Shown here: in pieces, positions 1 through 9,309 of the stretch
Layout: every line of letters starts with the position of its first letter
Position numbering within the stretch: the stretch's first letter is position 1
From: Gluconobacter cadivus
GTDB lineage: Bacteria; Pseudomonadota; Alphaproteobacteria; Acetobacterales; Acetobacteraceae
Assembly (NCBI RefSeq): GCF_015244745.1
Contig: NZ_JABCQI010000010.1
Span: forward strand, 60,296-124,295
Length of the DNA stretch: 64,000 bases
Reading direction: 5' to 3'
Translations under genes and position numbers: made by a program
Notes under the pieces: generated by a model
Database searches by the model: none
What the model saw: the letters and a program-made list of their open reading frames with translations, nothing else
Told to the model about the DNA's origin: nothing

Positions 1-1265
1 GGACACAGGATTGCGATCTGACGATCGCCCTGAAAAACGCTGAATCTCCGGTCTGGGATTACCGTGCCCTCCTGCGCAAGGATCTCTCCAAGCGCTTCCC
101 GGGAACGGTCTTCACCTTCCAGCCTGCGGATCTGACGAACAAGATCCTGAACTTCGGCTCCGCCGCTCCCATCGACATCCAGCTTTCCGGCCCGGATGCC
201 ATGGAGAACTACAACTACGCCAAGCACCTGATCGGACTGATCCGCCAGATCCCGGGCACGGCAGACGTGAACATCCAGCAGACGATGTCCACGCCAACAC
301 TGATGGTGAATGGCAACCGAACCTTCAGTCAGGCAACTGGCGTGACGGAAGCCGATCTTGCAACCAACGAACTGCTGACGCTTGCCGGTTCCGGCGTCGT
401 CGATCCGCAGTTCTGGCTTGATCCGGTCGACAATGTCACCTTCCCGCTCAACGTCTACACGTCGCAGGATCAGCTCACCCATCTCAATGACCTGCTGACC
501 ATCCCGGTCGACAAGGGAGACGGCGATCCCAACGACAAGACCCAGCTTCTGGGCGCCCTTGCCAATGTCGTGGCAGCCGGCACCCCGGGCGAAGTCTCGC
601 ACTACAACTCGATGTCCGAAATCGACATCTATGTGAACATCGAAGGCACCGATATGGGTTCCGTGCTGGACAAGGTGCGTCAGGTCGTCGCCCACGACGA
701 TCATAACAAACCGACCTCCGCCGAAGTCGATATCCACGGTCAGGCCACAACGATGGCAAGCGCCTACAAGCAGCTCATCATCGGTCTCGCGATCTCGATC
801 GTCCTGATCTATCTGCTGATCGTGGTGAACTTCCAGTCCTGGCTGGACCCGTTCATCATCATTACGGCCCTTCCGGGCGCACTTGGCGGCATCGCCTGGG
901 CGTTGTTCCTCACGCAGACACGCCTGTCCGTCCCGGCCCTGACGGGCGCCATCATGTGCATGGGAACCGCAACTGCGAACTCGATCCTCGTAGTGTCCTT
1001 TGCCCGTGAACGCCTCGAAATCCATGGCGATGCGCTTAAAGCCGCTATTGAAGCCGGTTATGGCCGTATCCGCCCGGTCATCATGACAGCGCTGGCCATG
1101 GTCGTGGGCATGATCCCGATGGCGACATCGAACTCGACCAATGCGCCCCTCGGCCGCGCCGTGATCGGCGGCCTGATCGTCGCAACAATCTCGACCCTTC
1201 TCTTTGTTCCCTGCGTCTACGCAATCCTCCACAACCGCACATCGCGTCAGAAGGAAATCGCCTGA
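1..1265 (+). CDS. RND efflux transporter, inner-membrane subunit (5' truncated by window edge)
   Basis: The frame is open from base 3, so this is the last ~421 residues of a pump of about 1,000. It ends in the usual second bundle of RND transmembrane helices, with a hydrophobic stretch around bases 770-1000 (SIVLIYLLIVVNFQSW) and two more before the C-terminus. The preceding periplasmic part matches the porter/docking region of HAE-1/MdtB-like pumps. RND pumps use the proton gradient to expel drugs, solvents or organic acids through a tripartite envelope channel. The next two genes encode the other two parts, so this is one operon, with the pump gene before the adaptor gene. Stop and next start overlap as TGATG. 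The substrate cannot be told from sequence. Confidence 0.93.
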   Translation, partial: TQDCDLTIALKNAESPVWDYRALLRKDLSKRFPGTVFTFQPADLTNKILNFGSAAPIDIQLSGPDAMENYNYAKHLIGLIRQIPGTADVNIQQTMSTPTLMVNGNRTFSQATGVTEADLATNELLTLAGSGVVDPQFWLDPVDNVTFPLNVYTSQDQLTHLNDLLTIPVDKGDGDPNDKTQLLGALANVVAAGTPGEVSHYNSMSEIDIYVNIEGTDMGSVLDKVRQVVAHDDHNKPTSAEVDIHGQATTMASAYKQLIIGLAISIVLIYLLIVVNFQSWLDPFIIITALPGALGGIAWALFLTQTRLSVPALTGAIMCMGTATANSILVVSFARERLEIHGDALKAAIEAGYGRIRPVIMTALAMVVGMIPMATSNSTNAPLGRAVIGGLIVATISTLLFVPCVYAILHNRTSRQKEIA

Positions 1266-2449
1266 TGGCTACCTCCCCCAAACTCATCGCCGCTGCGGGA
1301 GGGTGCCTCCTCGCGCTCTATGTCGGCTATATCGTCGTTGACCGTATCCATGTCTCTGCGGCCCTCGCAGCGGAGACGAAGGAAAACGCTCTGCCCGACG
1401 TTGCCGTCGTCAAGCCGATCCGGTCCCCCAAGAAGGTCGCCCTGACGCTGCCCGGCAACATCGATGCCTGGTATCAGGCGCCGATCTATCCGCAGGTCTC
1501 GGGCTATGTGAAGATGTGGTACAAGGACTACGGCGCCCGCGTGAAGCAGGGTGACGTTCTGGCCGAGATCAACGCCCCGGCACTGGACGCACAATATGCA
1601 CAGGCGAAGGCCGATCTCGCATCGATCATGGCAAAGTACAACCTGTCCAATGTCACGCTCCAGCGCTGGCAGGCCATGGGGCGCTCACAGTCCGTCTCGG
1701 GACAGTCCGTCTCCGTCGCGCAGGCCGACCAGCAGTCCGCCAAGGCGCAGGTCGAAGCTGCCGAACGCAATGTTGCACACTTCGAGGCGCTCGAACGCTT
1801 CAAAACGATCGTCGCACCATTTGATGGTATCGTGACCTCACGTGACATCAATGTCGGCGACTACGTCCATGACGGCGGCGGTAACCTCAACGCCGCAGGC
1901 GCGGCCTCCGAGCTTTTCACCGTGGCTGACGTCCACAAGCTGCGTCTGTTCGTCTCCGTGCCGGAAGTCTTTCAGTATGTCCTTCAGCCGGACATCACAG
2001 CCGAAGTTACCGTCCCGCAGTTCAAGGATCGCAAGTTCACAGCGAACTTCCTGACGACCGCGCGCGGCTATGATCCGAACACCCGCACTTCCACCACGGA
2101 GTTCGAGATGGACAATCCGAACGAAGTCCTGTGGCCGGGGACCTTCGCTTCGGTGGAGCTCAAGGCGAACAACGAAAACTCGCATCTCTACGAAGTTCCC
2201 ACGAGTGCTCTGGTCTTTCAGGAAAAGGGCATGCAGCTCGCCGTGGTCCGCGACGACAACACCGTCCATTTCCAGAACGTGACAGTTGGACGCATGGCCG
2301 ATACGGCAACGGAAATTCAGGCTGGCATCGGCCCGAACGACCGCGTAATCGCCAATCCGCCCGCAGATGTGCTCGAAGGCGACAAGGTCAACGTGACCGT
2401 GCCACAGCGCGGCTACAACCAGTCCGGCTTCGGAAAAGAGAACGAGTAA
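1265..2449 (+). CDS. RND efflux periplasmic adaptor (membrane fusion protein)
   Basis: A 394-residue HlyD/AcrA-type adaptor that bridges the inner-membrane pump and the outer-membrane channel. It has an N-terminal membrane anchor (about residues 7-25) without a lipobox cysteine. A biotinyl-lipoyl-like half follows (PIYPQVSGYVKMWYKDYGARV), then an alpha-helical hairpin (about residues 105-165), the second lipoyl half (FKTIVAPFDGIVTSRDINVGDYV) and beta-barrel and membrane-proximal domains. The start ATG overlaps the stop of the pump gene by one base, so translation is probably coupled. The outer-membrane factor begins one base after its stop. Confidence 0.93.
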   Translation: MATSPKLIAAAGGCLLALYVGYIVVDRIHVSAALAAETKENALPDVAVVKPIRSPKKVALTLPGNIDAWYQAPIYPQVSGYVKMWYKDYGARVKQGDVLAEINAPALDAQYAQAKADLASIMAKYNLSNVTLQRWQAMGRSQSVSGQSVSVAQADQQSAKAQVEAAERNVAHFEALERFKTIVAPFDGIVTSRDINVGDYVHDGGGNLNAAGAASELFTVADVHKLRLFVSVPEVFQYVLQPDITAEVTVPQFKDRKFTANFLTTARGYDPNTRTSTTEFEMDNPNEVLWPGTFASVELKANNENSHLYEVPTSALVFQEKGMQLAVVRDDNTVHFQNVTVGRMADTATEIQAGIGPNDRVIANPPADVLEGDKVNVTVPQRGYNQSGFGKENE

Positions 2450-2450
2450 G

Positions 2451-4025
2451 ATGATCCCATCCTTCTCCCGCCTCCGCCGCACCGGTCTGGTCTGCGGCAC
2501 CGCCCTGTCGCTGCTCGGTTTGTCCGCGTGCGATCTGGCGCCCACCTACAAGGCTCCGAACCTTGTCGTCCCTGCCTCATGGCAGGGGCAGGCACCGTTT
2601 GCCGTGGCCACACCCGCGGATACAGCATTGCCCACCAACTGGTGGACCATGTTTCAGGACCCGCTGCTGAACGATCTTGAAGCCCGCGCCACTTCGGATA
2701 ACGGCGACATTCAGGCCGCCGCCGAACGCTTCATTCAGGCCCGCGCCCTCGTCGTGGCCGCGCGTTCGGAACTGCTCCCGCATGTCAGTCTCGAAGCTGG
2801 TGCGTCGGACAACAAACAGTCCGCTGACCGCCTGTTCCGCAACGGTGCAACCCTGACCCAGACCGAAGAGGAATATGGCGGTCTGGCCTCATGGGAACCT
2901 GATTTCTGGTCATCCATCCGCAACCGCGTCCGCGAGCAGAAACAGTTCGCTCAGCAGCGTGCGGCCGATTTCGCCATGGCGCGCCTGAGCACGCAAGCCG
3001 AGCTTGCCCGCGATTACATCCAGCTTCGCGGCTATGATGCGCAGGATGCGATCTATGCGCAGTCCATCGGCTATTATGAGCGGGCCGTTCATATCACTGA
3101 AAATCAGGTCCAGAACCAGGCCGCTCCCCGCCTCGATCTGGCACGCGCACAGGCCCAGCTCTACACCACACAGGCAGCGCGTCTGGACATTCAGGCCGCA
3201 AGGCAGGTTACGGAACACGCCATCGCGGTGCTGACGAACAGTTCACCGTCGAGCTTCCACATCCCGGCCAGCCCGCAGTTCCATTTCGTCCAGCCGACGA
3301 TCCCCACGGACGTTCCCTCCACCCTGCTCCAGCGTCGTCCGGATATCGCTTCCTCCGAGCGCGAAATGGCACAGGCCAATCGTGAAATCGGCATTGCACG
3401 CGCGGCTTTCTATCCGCATATCGCCCTGCGCCTGAATGGTGGTTTCTCCGCCAATGGCTTCGATCTGGCCAATCTTGCCAACTCGTTGTGGACCTATGGC
3501 GCGACGCTCGACATGCCGCTCTTCGATGGCGGCCTGCGCCGCGCGGAGCTTCAGAGAACATGGTCGGCCTATCGGGAAACGCGTGACGACTATCGTATGA
3601 AAGTTCTGTCGGCCTTCCGCGAAGTGGAAGACGGGCTGTCCCTGACCGAACGTCTGACCAAGGAAAACGCGGCGCTGGAACAGGCTGTCAAAGCCAATCT
3701 TGCCACGCAGAACATGACCATGACGCTCTATCAGGGCGGCGTCGGAACCTATCTTGAGGCCATTTTCAGCCAGGAAAACACGCTGGAAAGCCGCATCCAT
3801 CAGGTCGAGATCGCAACCCGCCTGTACCACGCGGACGTGGACCTGATCCGCAGCCTCGGCGGCGGCTGGACTGTCCGTGACCTGCCCACAATGGACCAGA
3901 CCCTGTCCATTACGCCATTGCAGTATGATAATCTGCATCACCCGAAACCTGTCGGGGACGTCACGACGTCCCAGCATCCGGAGCAGTTCGAGAACCTGAC
4001 GACCGGTCTGCCAGCAACACGCTAA
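2451..4025 (+). CDS. RND efflux outer-membrane factor, NodT/OprM family lipoprotein
   Basis: A 524-residue TolC-like channel of the NodT family. The signal peptide ends in a lipobox (LSAC, about residues 24-27), so the protein is predicted to be lipidated. The two repeated OEP domains show the family's features, including TNWWTMFQDPLL near the N-terminus and RRPDIASSEREMAQANREIG in the second repeat. A tail of about 50 polar residues follows the last helix. It completes the tripartite pump of this operon, and a strong hairpin follows the stop codon, so the operon probably ends here. Confidence 0.93.
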   Translation: MIPSFSRLRRTGLVCGTALSLLGLSACDLAPTYKAPNLVVPASWQGQAPFAVATPADTALPTNWWTMFQDPLLNDLEARATSDNGDIQAAAERFIQARALVVAARSELLPHVSLEAGASDNKQSADRLFRNGATLTQTEEEYGGLASWEPDFWSSIRNRVREQKQFAQQRAADFAMARLSTQAELARDYIQLRGYDAQDAIYAQSIGYYERAVHITENQVQNQAAPRLDLARAQAQLYTTQAARLDIQAARQVTEHAIAVLTNSSPSSFHIPASPQFHFVQPTIPTDVPSTLLQRRPDIASSEREMAQANREIGIARAAFYPHIALRLNGGFSANGFDLANLANSLWTYGATLDMPLFDGGLRRAELQRTWSAYRETRDDYRMKVLSAFREVEDGLSLTERLTKENAALEQAVKANLATQNMTMTLYQGGVGTYLEAIFSQENTLESRIHQVEIATRLYHADVDLIRSLGGGWTVRDLPTMDQTLSITPLQYDNLHHPKPVGDVTTSQHPEQFENLTTGLPATR

Positions 4026-4032
4026 ATAAATA

Positions 4033-4069
4033 TTTGGTCCTGACCGATGTCATTACGGTCAGGACCAAA
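4033..4069 (+). terminator. Perfect 14-bp hairpin after the RND operon
   Basis: TTTGGTCCTGACCG (4033-4046) and its exact reverse complement (4056-4069) flank a 9-base loop. It lies 8 bases after the stop of the outer-membrane factor gene. There is no long T-run, so it may work as a Rho-assisted or mRNA-stabilising end rather than a canonical intrinsic terminator. Confidence 0.75.
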
Positions 4070-4168
4070 CAGGGCATTGACCTTTTCGCAGGGAGCGATC
4101 CAATAAGCACTCAGGTTCTACCGGGCCTATGCTTTATCCCGTTCCCTGCCACGAGTAGGCTCTGCTTC

Positions 4169-4501
4169 ATGCGTTACGTTCTTCTTTCCAGCGTTCTTCT
4201 GCTTGCGTCCTGTTCTTCTGCTCCGTGGGTCACAGGACATACTGATAGCAAGTGCATCCGGGAGCAGATGGTGAGCGGGGCCAACGGCAATGCCCGCCTC
4301 TTCGCCACTGCCGCAGAATTCTGTGCTGCTACCATCCGCAAAGAAAACAAGGGACATGCCCGCCCGCTGGACGTGCGTGACGACATGACACTTCAGGCTA
4401 TGGCGGAGAACCCGGATTACAATACGACCGGGCTTTCATTCGTCCCGCGCGATTTCAAAACGCGCATTCCCGGCGGAATCCGTAACATCAATATCGACTG
4501 A
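4169..4501 (+). CDS. Small putative lipoprotein
   Basis: A 110-residue protein of unknown function. The frame is open further upstream (from 4034), but that part runs through the terminator hairpin. The ATG at 4169 gives a classic short lipoprotein signal (MRYVLLSSVLLLASC) with lipobox LASC, so this start is preferred. The mature part is small and polar and has two further cysteines (SKCIREQ and AEFCAAT) that could form a disulfide. No family is recognised. It stands alone between the RND terminator and the VOC gene. Confidence 0.7.
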   Translation: MRYVLLSSVLLLASCSSAPWVTGHTDSKCIREQMVSGANGNARLFATAAEFCAATIRKENKGHARPLDVRDDMTLQAMAENPDYNTTGLSFVPRDFKTRIPGGIRNINID

Positions 4502-4554
4502 TCCTGCGGACAGGCAGTTTCGTCTTACCCCCTTTCACCAAGGAGAGTCTTTTC

Positions 4555-4935
4555 ATGTTCAGCCACATCATGCTGGGTAGCAACGACATTGCTCGTTCCA
4601 AAGCATTCTATAATGCAACGCTTGGTGTCATCGGCTGTACGCCCGCCGAACCCGATGCAAAGGGTCGGCTTGTCTATGCCCATTCCGGTGGGCGTCTGAT
4701 CATCACGAAGCCCCTGAACGGTGAACCGGCCACAGGCGCGAATGGCGGAACGGTTGGGTTTGCCATGAGCAGCCCCGAACAGGTGGACGCCTGGCACAAG
4801 GCTGGCGTCGAAAACGGTGGCAAGGCCATCGAAAACCCGCCCGGCATCCGCCACACTGGAATGGGCGACCTGTACTTGGCCTATCTGCGCGATCCGGATG
4901 GCAACAAGCTCTGCGCCGTGCATCGGGTCGGCTGA
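4555..4935 (+). CDS. VOC family protein (glyoxalase/bleomycin-resistance fold)
   Basis: A 126-residue single-domain vicinal-oxygen-chelate protein. The N-terminal MFSHIMLGSNDIARSKAFYNATLG is the usual first beta-alpha unit, and the C-terminal YLAYLRDPDGNKLCAVHR carries the conserved DPDGN turn. Candidate metal ligands are His4 and the late acidic and His positions, but the reaction cannot be assigned (isomerase, dioxygenase-like or binding protein). A clear ribosome site (AAGGAG) lies about 10 bases before the ATG. A short hairpin follows the stop. Confidence 0.88.
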   Translation: MFSHIMLGSNDIARSKAFYNATLGVIGCTPAEPDAKGRLVYAHSGGRLIITKPLNGEPATGANGGTVGFAMSSPEQVDAWHKAGVENGGKAIENPPGIRHTGMGDLYLAYLRDPDGNKLCAVHRVG

Positions 4936-4945
4936 GAAACCAATG

Positions 4946-4968
4946 CCGGCAGCGAGGTTGTCTGCCGG
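4946..4968 (+). terminator. Hairpin after the VOC gene
   Basis: CCGGCAG (4946-4952) pairs with CTGCCGG (4962-4968) across a 9-base loop, 10 bases after the VOC stop codon. There is no T-run. It may be a weak terminator or sit in the leader of the MYG1 gene. Confidence 0.4.
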
Positions 4969-5029
4969 GCTGCCCTGCGGCATGAAAGGGGCCAACATGT
5001 CCCTTTCTTCCTGTCGGCAGGTTCCCAAG

Positions 5030-6040
5030 ATGTCTAACCATACCCCCATTGGTCTCGAAAACGGCTCGGCGCCTGTCACGGCACTGACCCATTCTGGCAA
5101 TTTTCATGTCGACGAGACCATGGGTTATGTCATCCTGCATTATGCCCTTGCGCCGCAGGGGGATCTTCGTGCGCGTGTTTTGGAAGAAAAATCCGCCGAT
5201 CGCCTGACCTTCATCCGGACGCGCAATCCGGACGTTATCAAATCAGCCGATATCGTTTTCGACGTCGGCGGCCTCTACGATCCGCCGCATGGCCGGTACG
5301 ACCATCACATGAAGGACAAGCCCCTTCGTGAAGACGGCACGCCCTATAGCGCGGCTGGCCTCCTGTGGAAGGATTATGGTCGCCCGGCCATTCGCAATAT
5401 CCTGAACACTCCGGCCGATGACGCCGCCGTGGACCTGATCTGGCAGAGCCTCGACAAATCCCTGATCCTGCCGATCGATCAGGATGACAATGGTGTGGTC
5501 AAGATGGGCAAGCTCTCGCTGGCAGACATCGTCTCGGCATGCAGCCCGCCTTGGGATACGGCTGAACTTTACGGAAAGCAGGAGGCCCGCGCACGGGAAT
5601 CCCTCGGTTTCGCCAATGCCGCCACAGCTGTCGCCGCGCATCTGGTCAATGTCGTGGACCGCATCCGTGCCAGCCTCAAGGCGACGGACCGTGTCATCGC
5701 GGCTTACGAAAGCGCTGAAGACAAGCGCATTCTGGTCATGGAAACGGGAATGCCGACGGAGAAGGTCATTTTCGAGCGTGATCTGCCGGTGGTGTATGTC
5801 GTCTCTCCGGCAGGGCCGGAGCAGTGGAACGTCAAGGCCGTGCCGCCCGTGCGTGGCGATTTCGGACAGCGCGTTTCCCTGCCGGAAGCCTGGGGCGGTC
5901 TGGAGCGGGACAAGCTGGCCGTCGTTTCTGGTGTTTCTGACGCCGTGTTTGCCCATCCTGCCCGCTTCATCTGCGGCGCGACAAGCCGCGAGGGCGCCCT
6001 CCGCATGGCTCAACTGTCTCTGCAAATCGCTGGCGTCTGA
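5030..6040 (+). CDS. MYG1 family protein (UPF0160, DHH-like phosphoesterase/nuclease)
   Basis: A 336-residue MYG1-family protein. Eukaryotic MYG1 is a 3'-5' RNA exonuclease of the DHH superfamily; the bacterial role is unknown. Family marks are THSGNFHVDETMGYVIL near the N-terminus (His and Asp for metal), FDVGGLYDPPHGRYDHHMK containing the DHH-like motif, and PIDQDDNGV. The frame is open from 4817, but the upstream part overlaps the VOC gene in another frame and has no MYG1 similarity. In-frame ATGs at 4982, 4997 and 5030 are possible. The one at 4997 has the best ribosome site (AAGGGG), while 5030 matches the family N-terminus. A hairpin spans the stop codon. Confidence 0.87.
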   Translation: MSNHTPIGLENGSAPVTALTHSGNFHVDETMGYVILHYALAPQGDLRARVLEEKSADRLTFIRTRNPDVIKSADIVFDVGGLYDPPHGRYDHHMKDKPLREDGTPYSAAGLLWKDYGRPAIRNILNTPADDAAVDLIWQSLDKSLILPIDQDDNGVVKMGKLSLADIVSACSPPWDTAELYGKQEARARESLGFANAATAVAAHLVNVVDRIRASLKATDRVIAAYESAEDKRILVMETGMPTEKVIFERDLPVVYVVSPAGPEQWNVKAVPPVRGDFGQRVSLPEAWGGLERDKLAVVSGVSDAVFAHPARFICGATSREGALRMAQLSLQIAGV

Positions 6041-6057
6041 GACGAAAACGTCTCAGA
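6036..6057 (+). terminator. Hairpin spanning the MYG1 stop codon
   Basis: TCTGAGACG (6036-6044), loop AAAA, then the exact complement (6049-6057). The stem includes the TGA stop. It is short, stable and GC-rich without a T-run. Confidence 0.55.
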
Positions 6058-6157
6058 TCATAGGATTGATCTTCAAATAAATTTCTTCATCGGAAGTCGG
6101 TGTTGCCGCTAGGAAAGCTCCGAATTCCGGATTTTTCAGCGGCGGACCACTATTTTG

Positions 6158-7801
6158 ATGACGAACTTTCCTTTGCGTCTTCCTATTGCGGCGATTGGCC
6201 TGTGCCTGACCTGGCCGATCGCCGCTCACGCAGCCGACACGGCCCCTCCGACCAAGACGCCGATCAAACATCTGGTCGTGATCTATCAGGAAAACGTCTC
6301 GTTCGATCACTACTTCGGAACATACCCGAAGGCGGCCAACCTTGCTGGCGAGCCCGAATTCCATCCCTCAGCAGACACACCACGCGTCGATACGCTCGCT
6401 ACGGCAGACCTGCTCAGGCATAATCCCAACACGATCCTGGCCAACGGTCGGGACGCCTCCCTGCCCTTCCGGCTGGATCGCACACAGGCCGCCACTGCTG
6501 ACCAGAACCATGGCTACACGGCCGAACAGCGGGCCTACGATCACGGACGATCCGACCTGTTCCCACGCTATACCGGTCGCGGACTGCCCGGTGGGGTCGG
6601 TGCGTTTGGCACCAGAGGTGAGGTCATGGGGTATTTCGACGGCAATACCGTCACAGCAATGTGGCGCTACGCACAGCGTTTCGCCATGAGCGATGCGACC
6701 TATACCGACACATACGGCCCCTCCACGCCCGGCGCGTTGGAAGTCGTCTCCGGCCAGACCAATGGTCTGCAGATCAAAACCACGACCCAGAAGCCGTCAA
6801 CACTGCATGCCGCATCGCCTTATGTCGGAGACGGACAAGGCGGCTGGACCATGATCAACGACATCGATCCCGCAGACGACGTGTGCTCCACGCCCAACAA
6901 TCAGGTGCGGATGACCGGGCCGAATATCGGGGATCTGCTCAACAAACATGGAATCACCTGGGGTGGCTTCATGGGAGGCTTCAACCTTTCACTCCACAAT
7001 CCCGATGGCTCGACAGGGTGCCAGCGCCAAACGCTTTCCCCAACCGTGAGCCAGATCGTGGCGGACTACATCCCGCACCATAACTGGTTCCAGTATTACG
7101 CCAGCACGGCCAATCCGACACATGCACGGCCATCTTCCACAGCCGCGATCGGACACAGCATGCGCCCGGACAACGGCCAGCCGGACCCCACCAACCACGA
7201 GTACGATCTTCAGGACTTCTTTGCTGCGACAAAAGCAGGAAACCTCCCCGCCGTTTCTTTTGTAAAAATGCCAGCTTGGCAGGACGCCCATGCGGGCTAT
7301 TCGGACCCGCTGGATGAACAGAAGGGCGTGGTTGAACTCGTCAATTTTATCCAGACCCGTCCGGAATGGCGCGATACCGCTATTTTCATCGCTTACGACG
7401 ATTCAGACGGGTGGTACGACCACGCCTTCGTCCCTCCCCGTCATGGATCCGCCGATTCCGAAGTCGATCAGCTGGACGGACCGGGACATTGCGGCACAGC
7501 ATCGCGCCCTCAAGGTGTCGGCGGGGCTGAGGTGAATGGCCGGTGCGGACCGGGGACACGGATTCCCCTGCTGGTATTGTCGCCCTGGGCACGGACGAAT
7601 TATGTCAGCCATACCTTCCTGACCCAGTCTTCCATTCCCCGTTTCATTGAAGATAACTGGCTTCAGGGCGAAAGACTGGGCAAAGGCTCTTTCGATGCGG
7701 ACGCGAATTCTCTCGAGGACCTGTTCGATTTCAGTCGCAAGCCCAGACTGAATCCTCTGTTTCTTGATGCAGGAACGGGCACTGTGAAATCGCAACCCTG
7801 A
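6158..7801 (+). CDS. Secreted phosphoesterase (phospholipase C/acid phosphatase AcpA family)
   Basis: A 547-residue enzyme of the alkaline-phosphatase superfamily, phosphoesterase group (bacterial phospholipase C and AcpA). A Sec signal peptide (about residues 1-25, ending AAHA) sends it to the periplasm or outside. The metal-site motif HLVVIYQENVSFDHYFGTYP begins the mature domain, and later VSFVKMPAWQDAHAGYSDP and IFIAYDDSDGWYDH give further metal and phosphate ligands. A TTG at 6155 lies directly before this ATG, so the start could be one codon earlier. Its likely role is release of phosphate from phospholipid head groups or other esters. A Pit phosphate transporter gene faces it across two terminator hairpins. 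The substrate is unproven. Confidence 0.9.
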   Translation: MTNFPLRLPIAAIGLCLTWPIAAHAADTAPPTKTPIKHLVVIYQENVSFDHYFGTYPKAANLAGEPEFHPSADTPRVDTLATADLLRHNPNTILANGRDASLPFRLDRTQAATADQNHGYTAEQRAYDHGRSDLFPRYTGRGLPGGVGAFGTRGEVMGYFDGNTVTAMWRYAQRFAMSDATYTDTYGPSTPGALEVVSGQTNGLQIKTTTQKPSTLHAASPYVGDGQGGWTMINDIDPADDVCSTPNNQVRMTGPNIGDLLNKHGITWGGFMGGFNLSLHNPDGSTGCQRQTLSPTVSQIVADYIPHHNWFQYYASTANPTHARPSSTAAIGHSMRPDNGQPDPTNHEYDLQDFFAATKAGNLPAVSFVKMPAWQDAHAGYSDPLDEQKGVVELVNFIQTRPEWRDTAIFIAYDDSDGWYDHAFVPPRHGSADSEVDQLDGPGHCGTASRPQGVGGAEVNGRCGPGTRIPLLVLSPWARTNYVSHTFLTQSSIPRFIEDNWLQGERLGKGSFDADANSLEDLFDFSRKPRLNPLFLDAGTGTVKSQP

Positions 7802-7803
7802 AA

Positions 7804-7840
7804 CGACAAAGGGACGCGATCAGACCGCGTCCATTTGTCG
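7804..7840. terminator. Long interrupted hairpin between convergent genes
   Basis: Two stacked 7-bp stems, CGACAAA/TTTGTCG outside and GGACGCG/CGCGTCC inside, are separated by a single G-A mismatch and closed by a 7-base loop. It sits 3 bases after the phosphoesterase stop and can act on either strand. Confidence 0.75.
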
Positions 7841-7844
7841 TCAT

Positions 7845-7868
7845 GGCCGGAGCAGAAACGCTCCGGCC
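7845..7868. terminator. Second hairpin between convergent genes
   Basis: GGCCGGAGC (7845-7853) and GCTCCGGCC (7860-7868) form a perfect 9-bp stem with a 6-base loop, just downstream of the Pit gene on its strand. Together with the preceding hairpin it insulates the two convergent genes. Confidence 0.7.
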
Positions 7869-7883
7869 TCTGATGAAGAGGTC

Positions 7884-9236
7884 TCAGGCGAGAAGGTAGA
7901 ACACCGTCGCCGCGACACAGACCGTCACAGGCAGTGTCAGCAACCAAGCCATCACGATCTTGCTCAGCATCTTTTTGTTGATGCCCGATCCCGCAGCCAC
8001 CATCGTTCCGGCCACGCCGGATGTGATGATATGCGTCGTGGACACCGGAAGGCCGGTATAACCCGCCGTCATGATCAGGCCTGCACCCACGACCTCCGAA
8101 GCTGCGCCCTGTGCAGGCGTCAGATGCGTCGTTCCAATGCCTTCACCCAGCGTCCGGACGATGCGCTTGTAGCCGACCATCGTTCCGATCCCGAGGCAGA
8201 GCGCGCTCAGAAGACGGACCCAGCCCGGAGCGTATTCAACAGTCGGACGCAGTTCGGATGCGAGGCGGGAAGCCTGCTTCTTCTCGGCATCGGACGCAGC
8301 CGGATTGGCGGCAACGGACCGCAGACCCGACAGAACCTGATACACATCGCCACGCAGTTCAGCCGGCACCTCTGAAGGGCCATCCGTCTGGGACAGGCGA
8401 TTGATCGACGCGATGGCATCTTCCTTGAAAGAATACCGGTCATACTGCGTCACAAGCGGCAGGGCCTGCTGTGCGTCCTGACGGATCTGCTGGATGCTGA
8501 CAGGAGCAGCCGGGTTCAGGGCGAAAGTTGCGGGCATGATGCCAATGATCGTCAGCATGATCAGGCCGATGCTCTTCTGACCATCATTGCTGCCATGCGA
8601 AAAGCTGACGAGCGTGCATGTCAGAACCAGAACGCCGCGTACGATCGGGTTCGGCTTCTGCTCAGGCGTCGGCGCCTTGTACATTTCCGGCATCTTCACG
8701 AGCGAACGGATGAGGAAATACAGCAGAAGCGCGCCCACAAAACCCAGCAAAGGCGACACGGCCAAGGCACGAAGAACTTTCCAAATCTGGCTCCAATCCA
8801 CGCTGTGCCCCAGTTCGCGGGCGTGAACGAAGGAGTCACCAATCGCAATGCCGACCAGCGAACCGATCACGCAATGGGAGGAGGAGTTCGGGATCCCGAA
8901 CCACCATGTCATCAGGTTCCAGGCCAGAGCCGTGCCGAAAAGAGCCACCAGCATCGGAACAGCCGGATTGCCGCTTGGAGGCGAAAGCACATCCGGCGGG
9001 AGAAGCTCTACCAGCGCGTAAGCAACTGAAATGCCACCCAGAATCACGCCCAAGAGGTTCATCAACCCAGACCAGACCACTGCGACAGTCGGTTTGAGCG
9101 AATTGGTATAGATGACAGTTGCAACAGCATTGGCCGTGTCATGAAAGCCATTGGCAAATTCAAAGACGCAGACCAGAACAAAGCAGAGGCATAGCGCAAC
9201 AAGCGATACTGCCGAGGAAGGGTCAAAGTGAAGCAT
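7884..9236 (-). CDS. pit: Inorganic phosphate transporter, PiT family
   Basis: A 450-residue low-affinity phosphate (metal-phosphate):H+ symporter of the inner membrane. The two duplicated PHO4 signatures are visible: EFANGFHDTANAVATVIYT near residues 25-45 and VSFSHGSNDGQKSIGLIML near residues 215-235. A soluble loop of about 100 residues (QQIRQDAQQALP to ELRPTVEYAPG) splits the two halves, as in Pit proteins. The C-terminal repeat contains GLPVSTTHIITSGVAGTMVA. It converges on the secreted phosphoesterase gene, so phosphate released outside could be taken up here. No PhoU-like partner gene is adjacent. Confidence 0.95.
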   Translation of the reverse strand: MLHFDPSSAVSLVALCLCFVLVCVFEFANGFHDTANAVATVIYTNSLKPTVAVVWSGLMNLLGVILGGISVAYALVELLPPDVLSPPSGNPAVPMLVALFGTALAWNLMTWWFGIPNSSSHCVIGSLVGIAIGDSFVHARELGHSVDWSQIWKVLRALAVSPLLGFVGALLLYFLIRSLVKMPEMYKAPTPEQKPNPIVRGVLVLTCTLVSFSHGSNDGQKSIGLIMLTIIGIMPATFALNPAAPVSIQQIRQDAQQALPLVTQYDRYSFKEDAIASINRLSQTDGPSEVPAELRGDVYQVLSGLRSVAANPAASDAEKKQASRLASELRPTVEYAPGWVRLLSALCLGIGTMVGYKRIVRTLGEGIGTTHLTPAQGAASEVVGAGLIMTAGYTGLPVSTTHIITSGVAGTMVAAGSGINKKMLSKIVMAWLLTLPVTVCVAATVFYLLA

Positions 9237-9309
9237 AAATCCCGGATTCCGTTATTCTGCCTCCTGCCTTAATCCATTTAATAAATTTTTAGTTATGACG
9301 TTTCTGCTT

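Noticed and set aside
4817..5029. Upstream extension of the MYG1 frame to 4817
   Set aside because: It overlaps the VOC gene in another frame, has a codon pattern unlike a real gene, and lacks similarity to the MYG1 family N-terminus.
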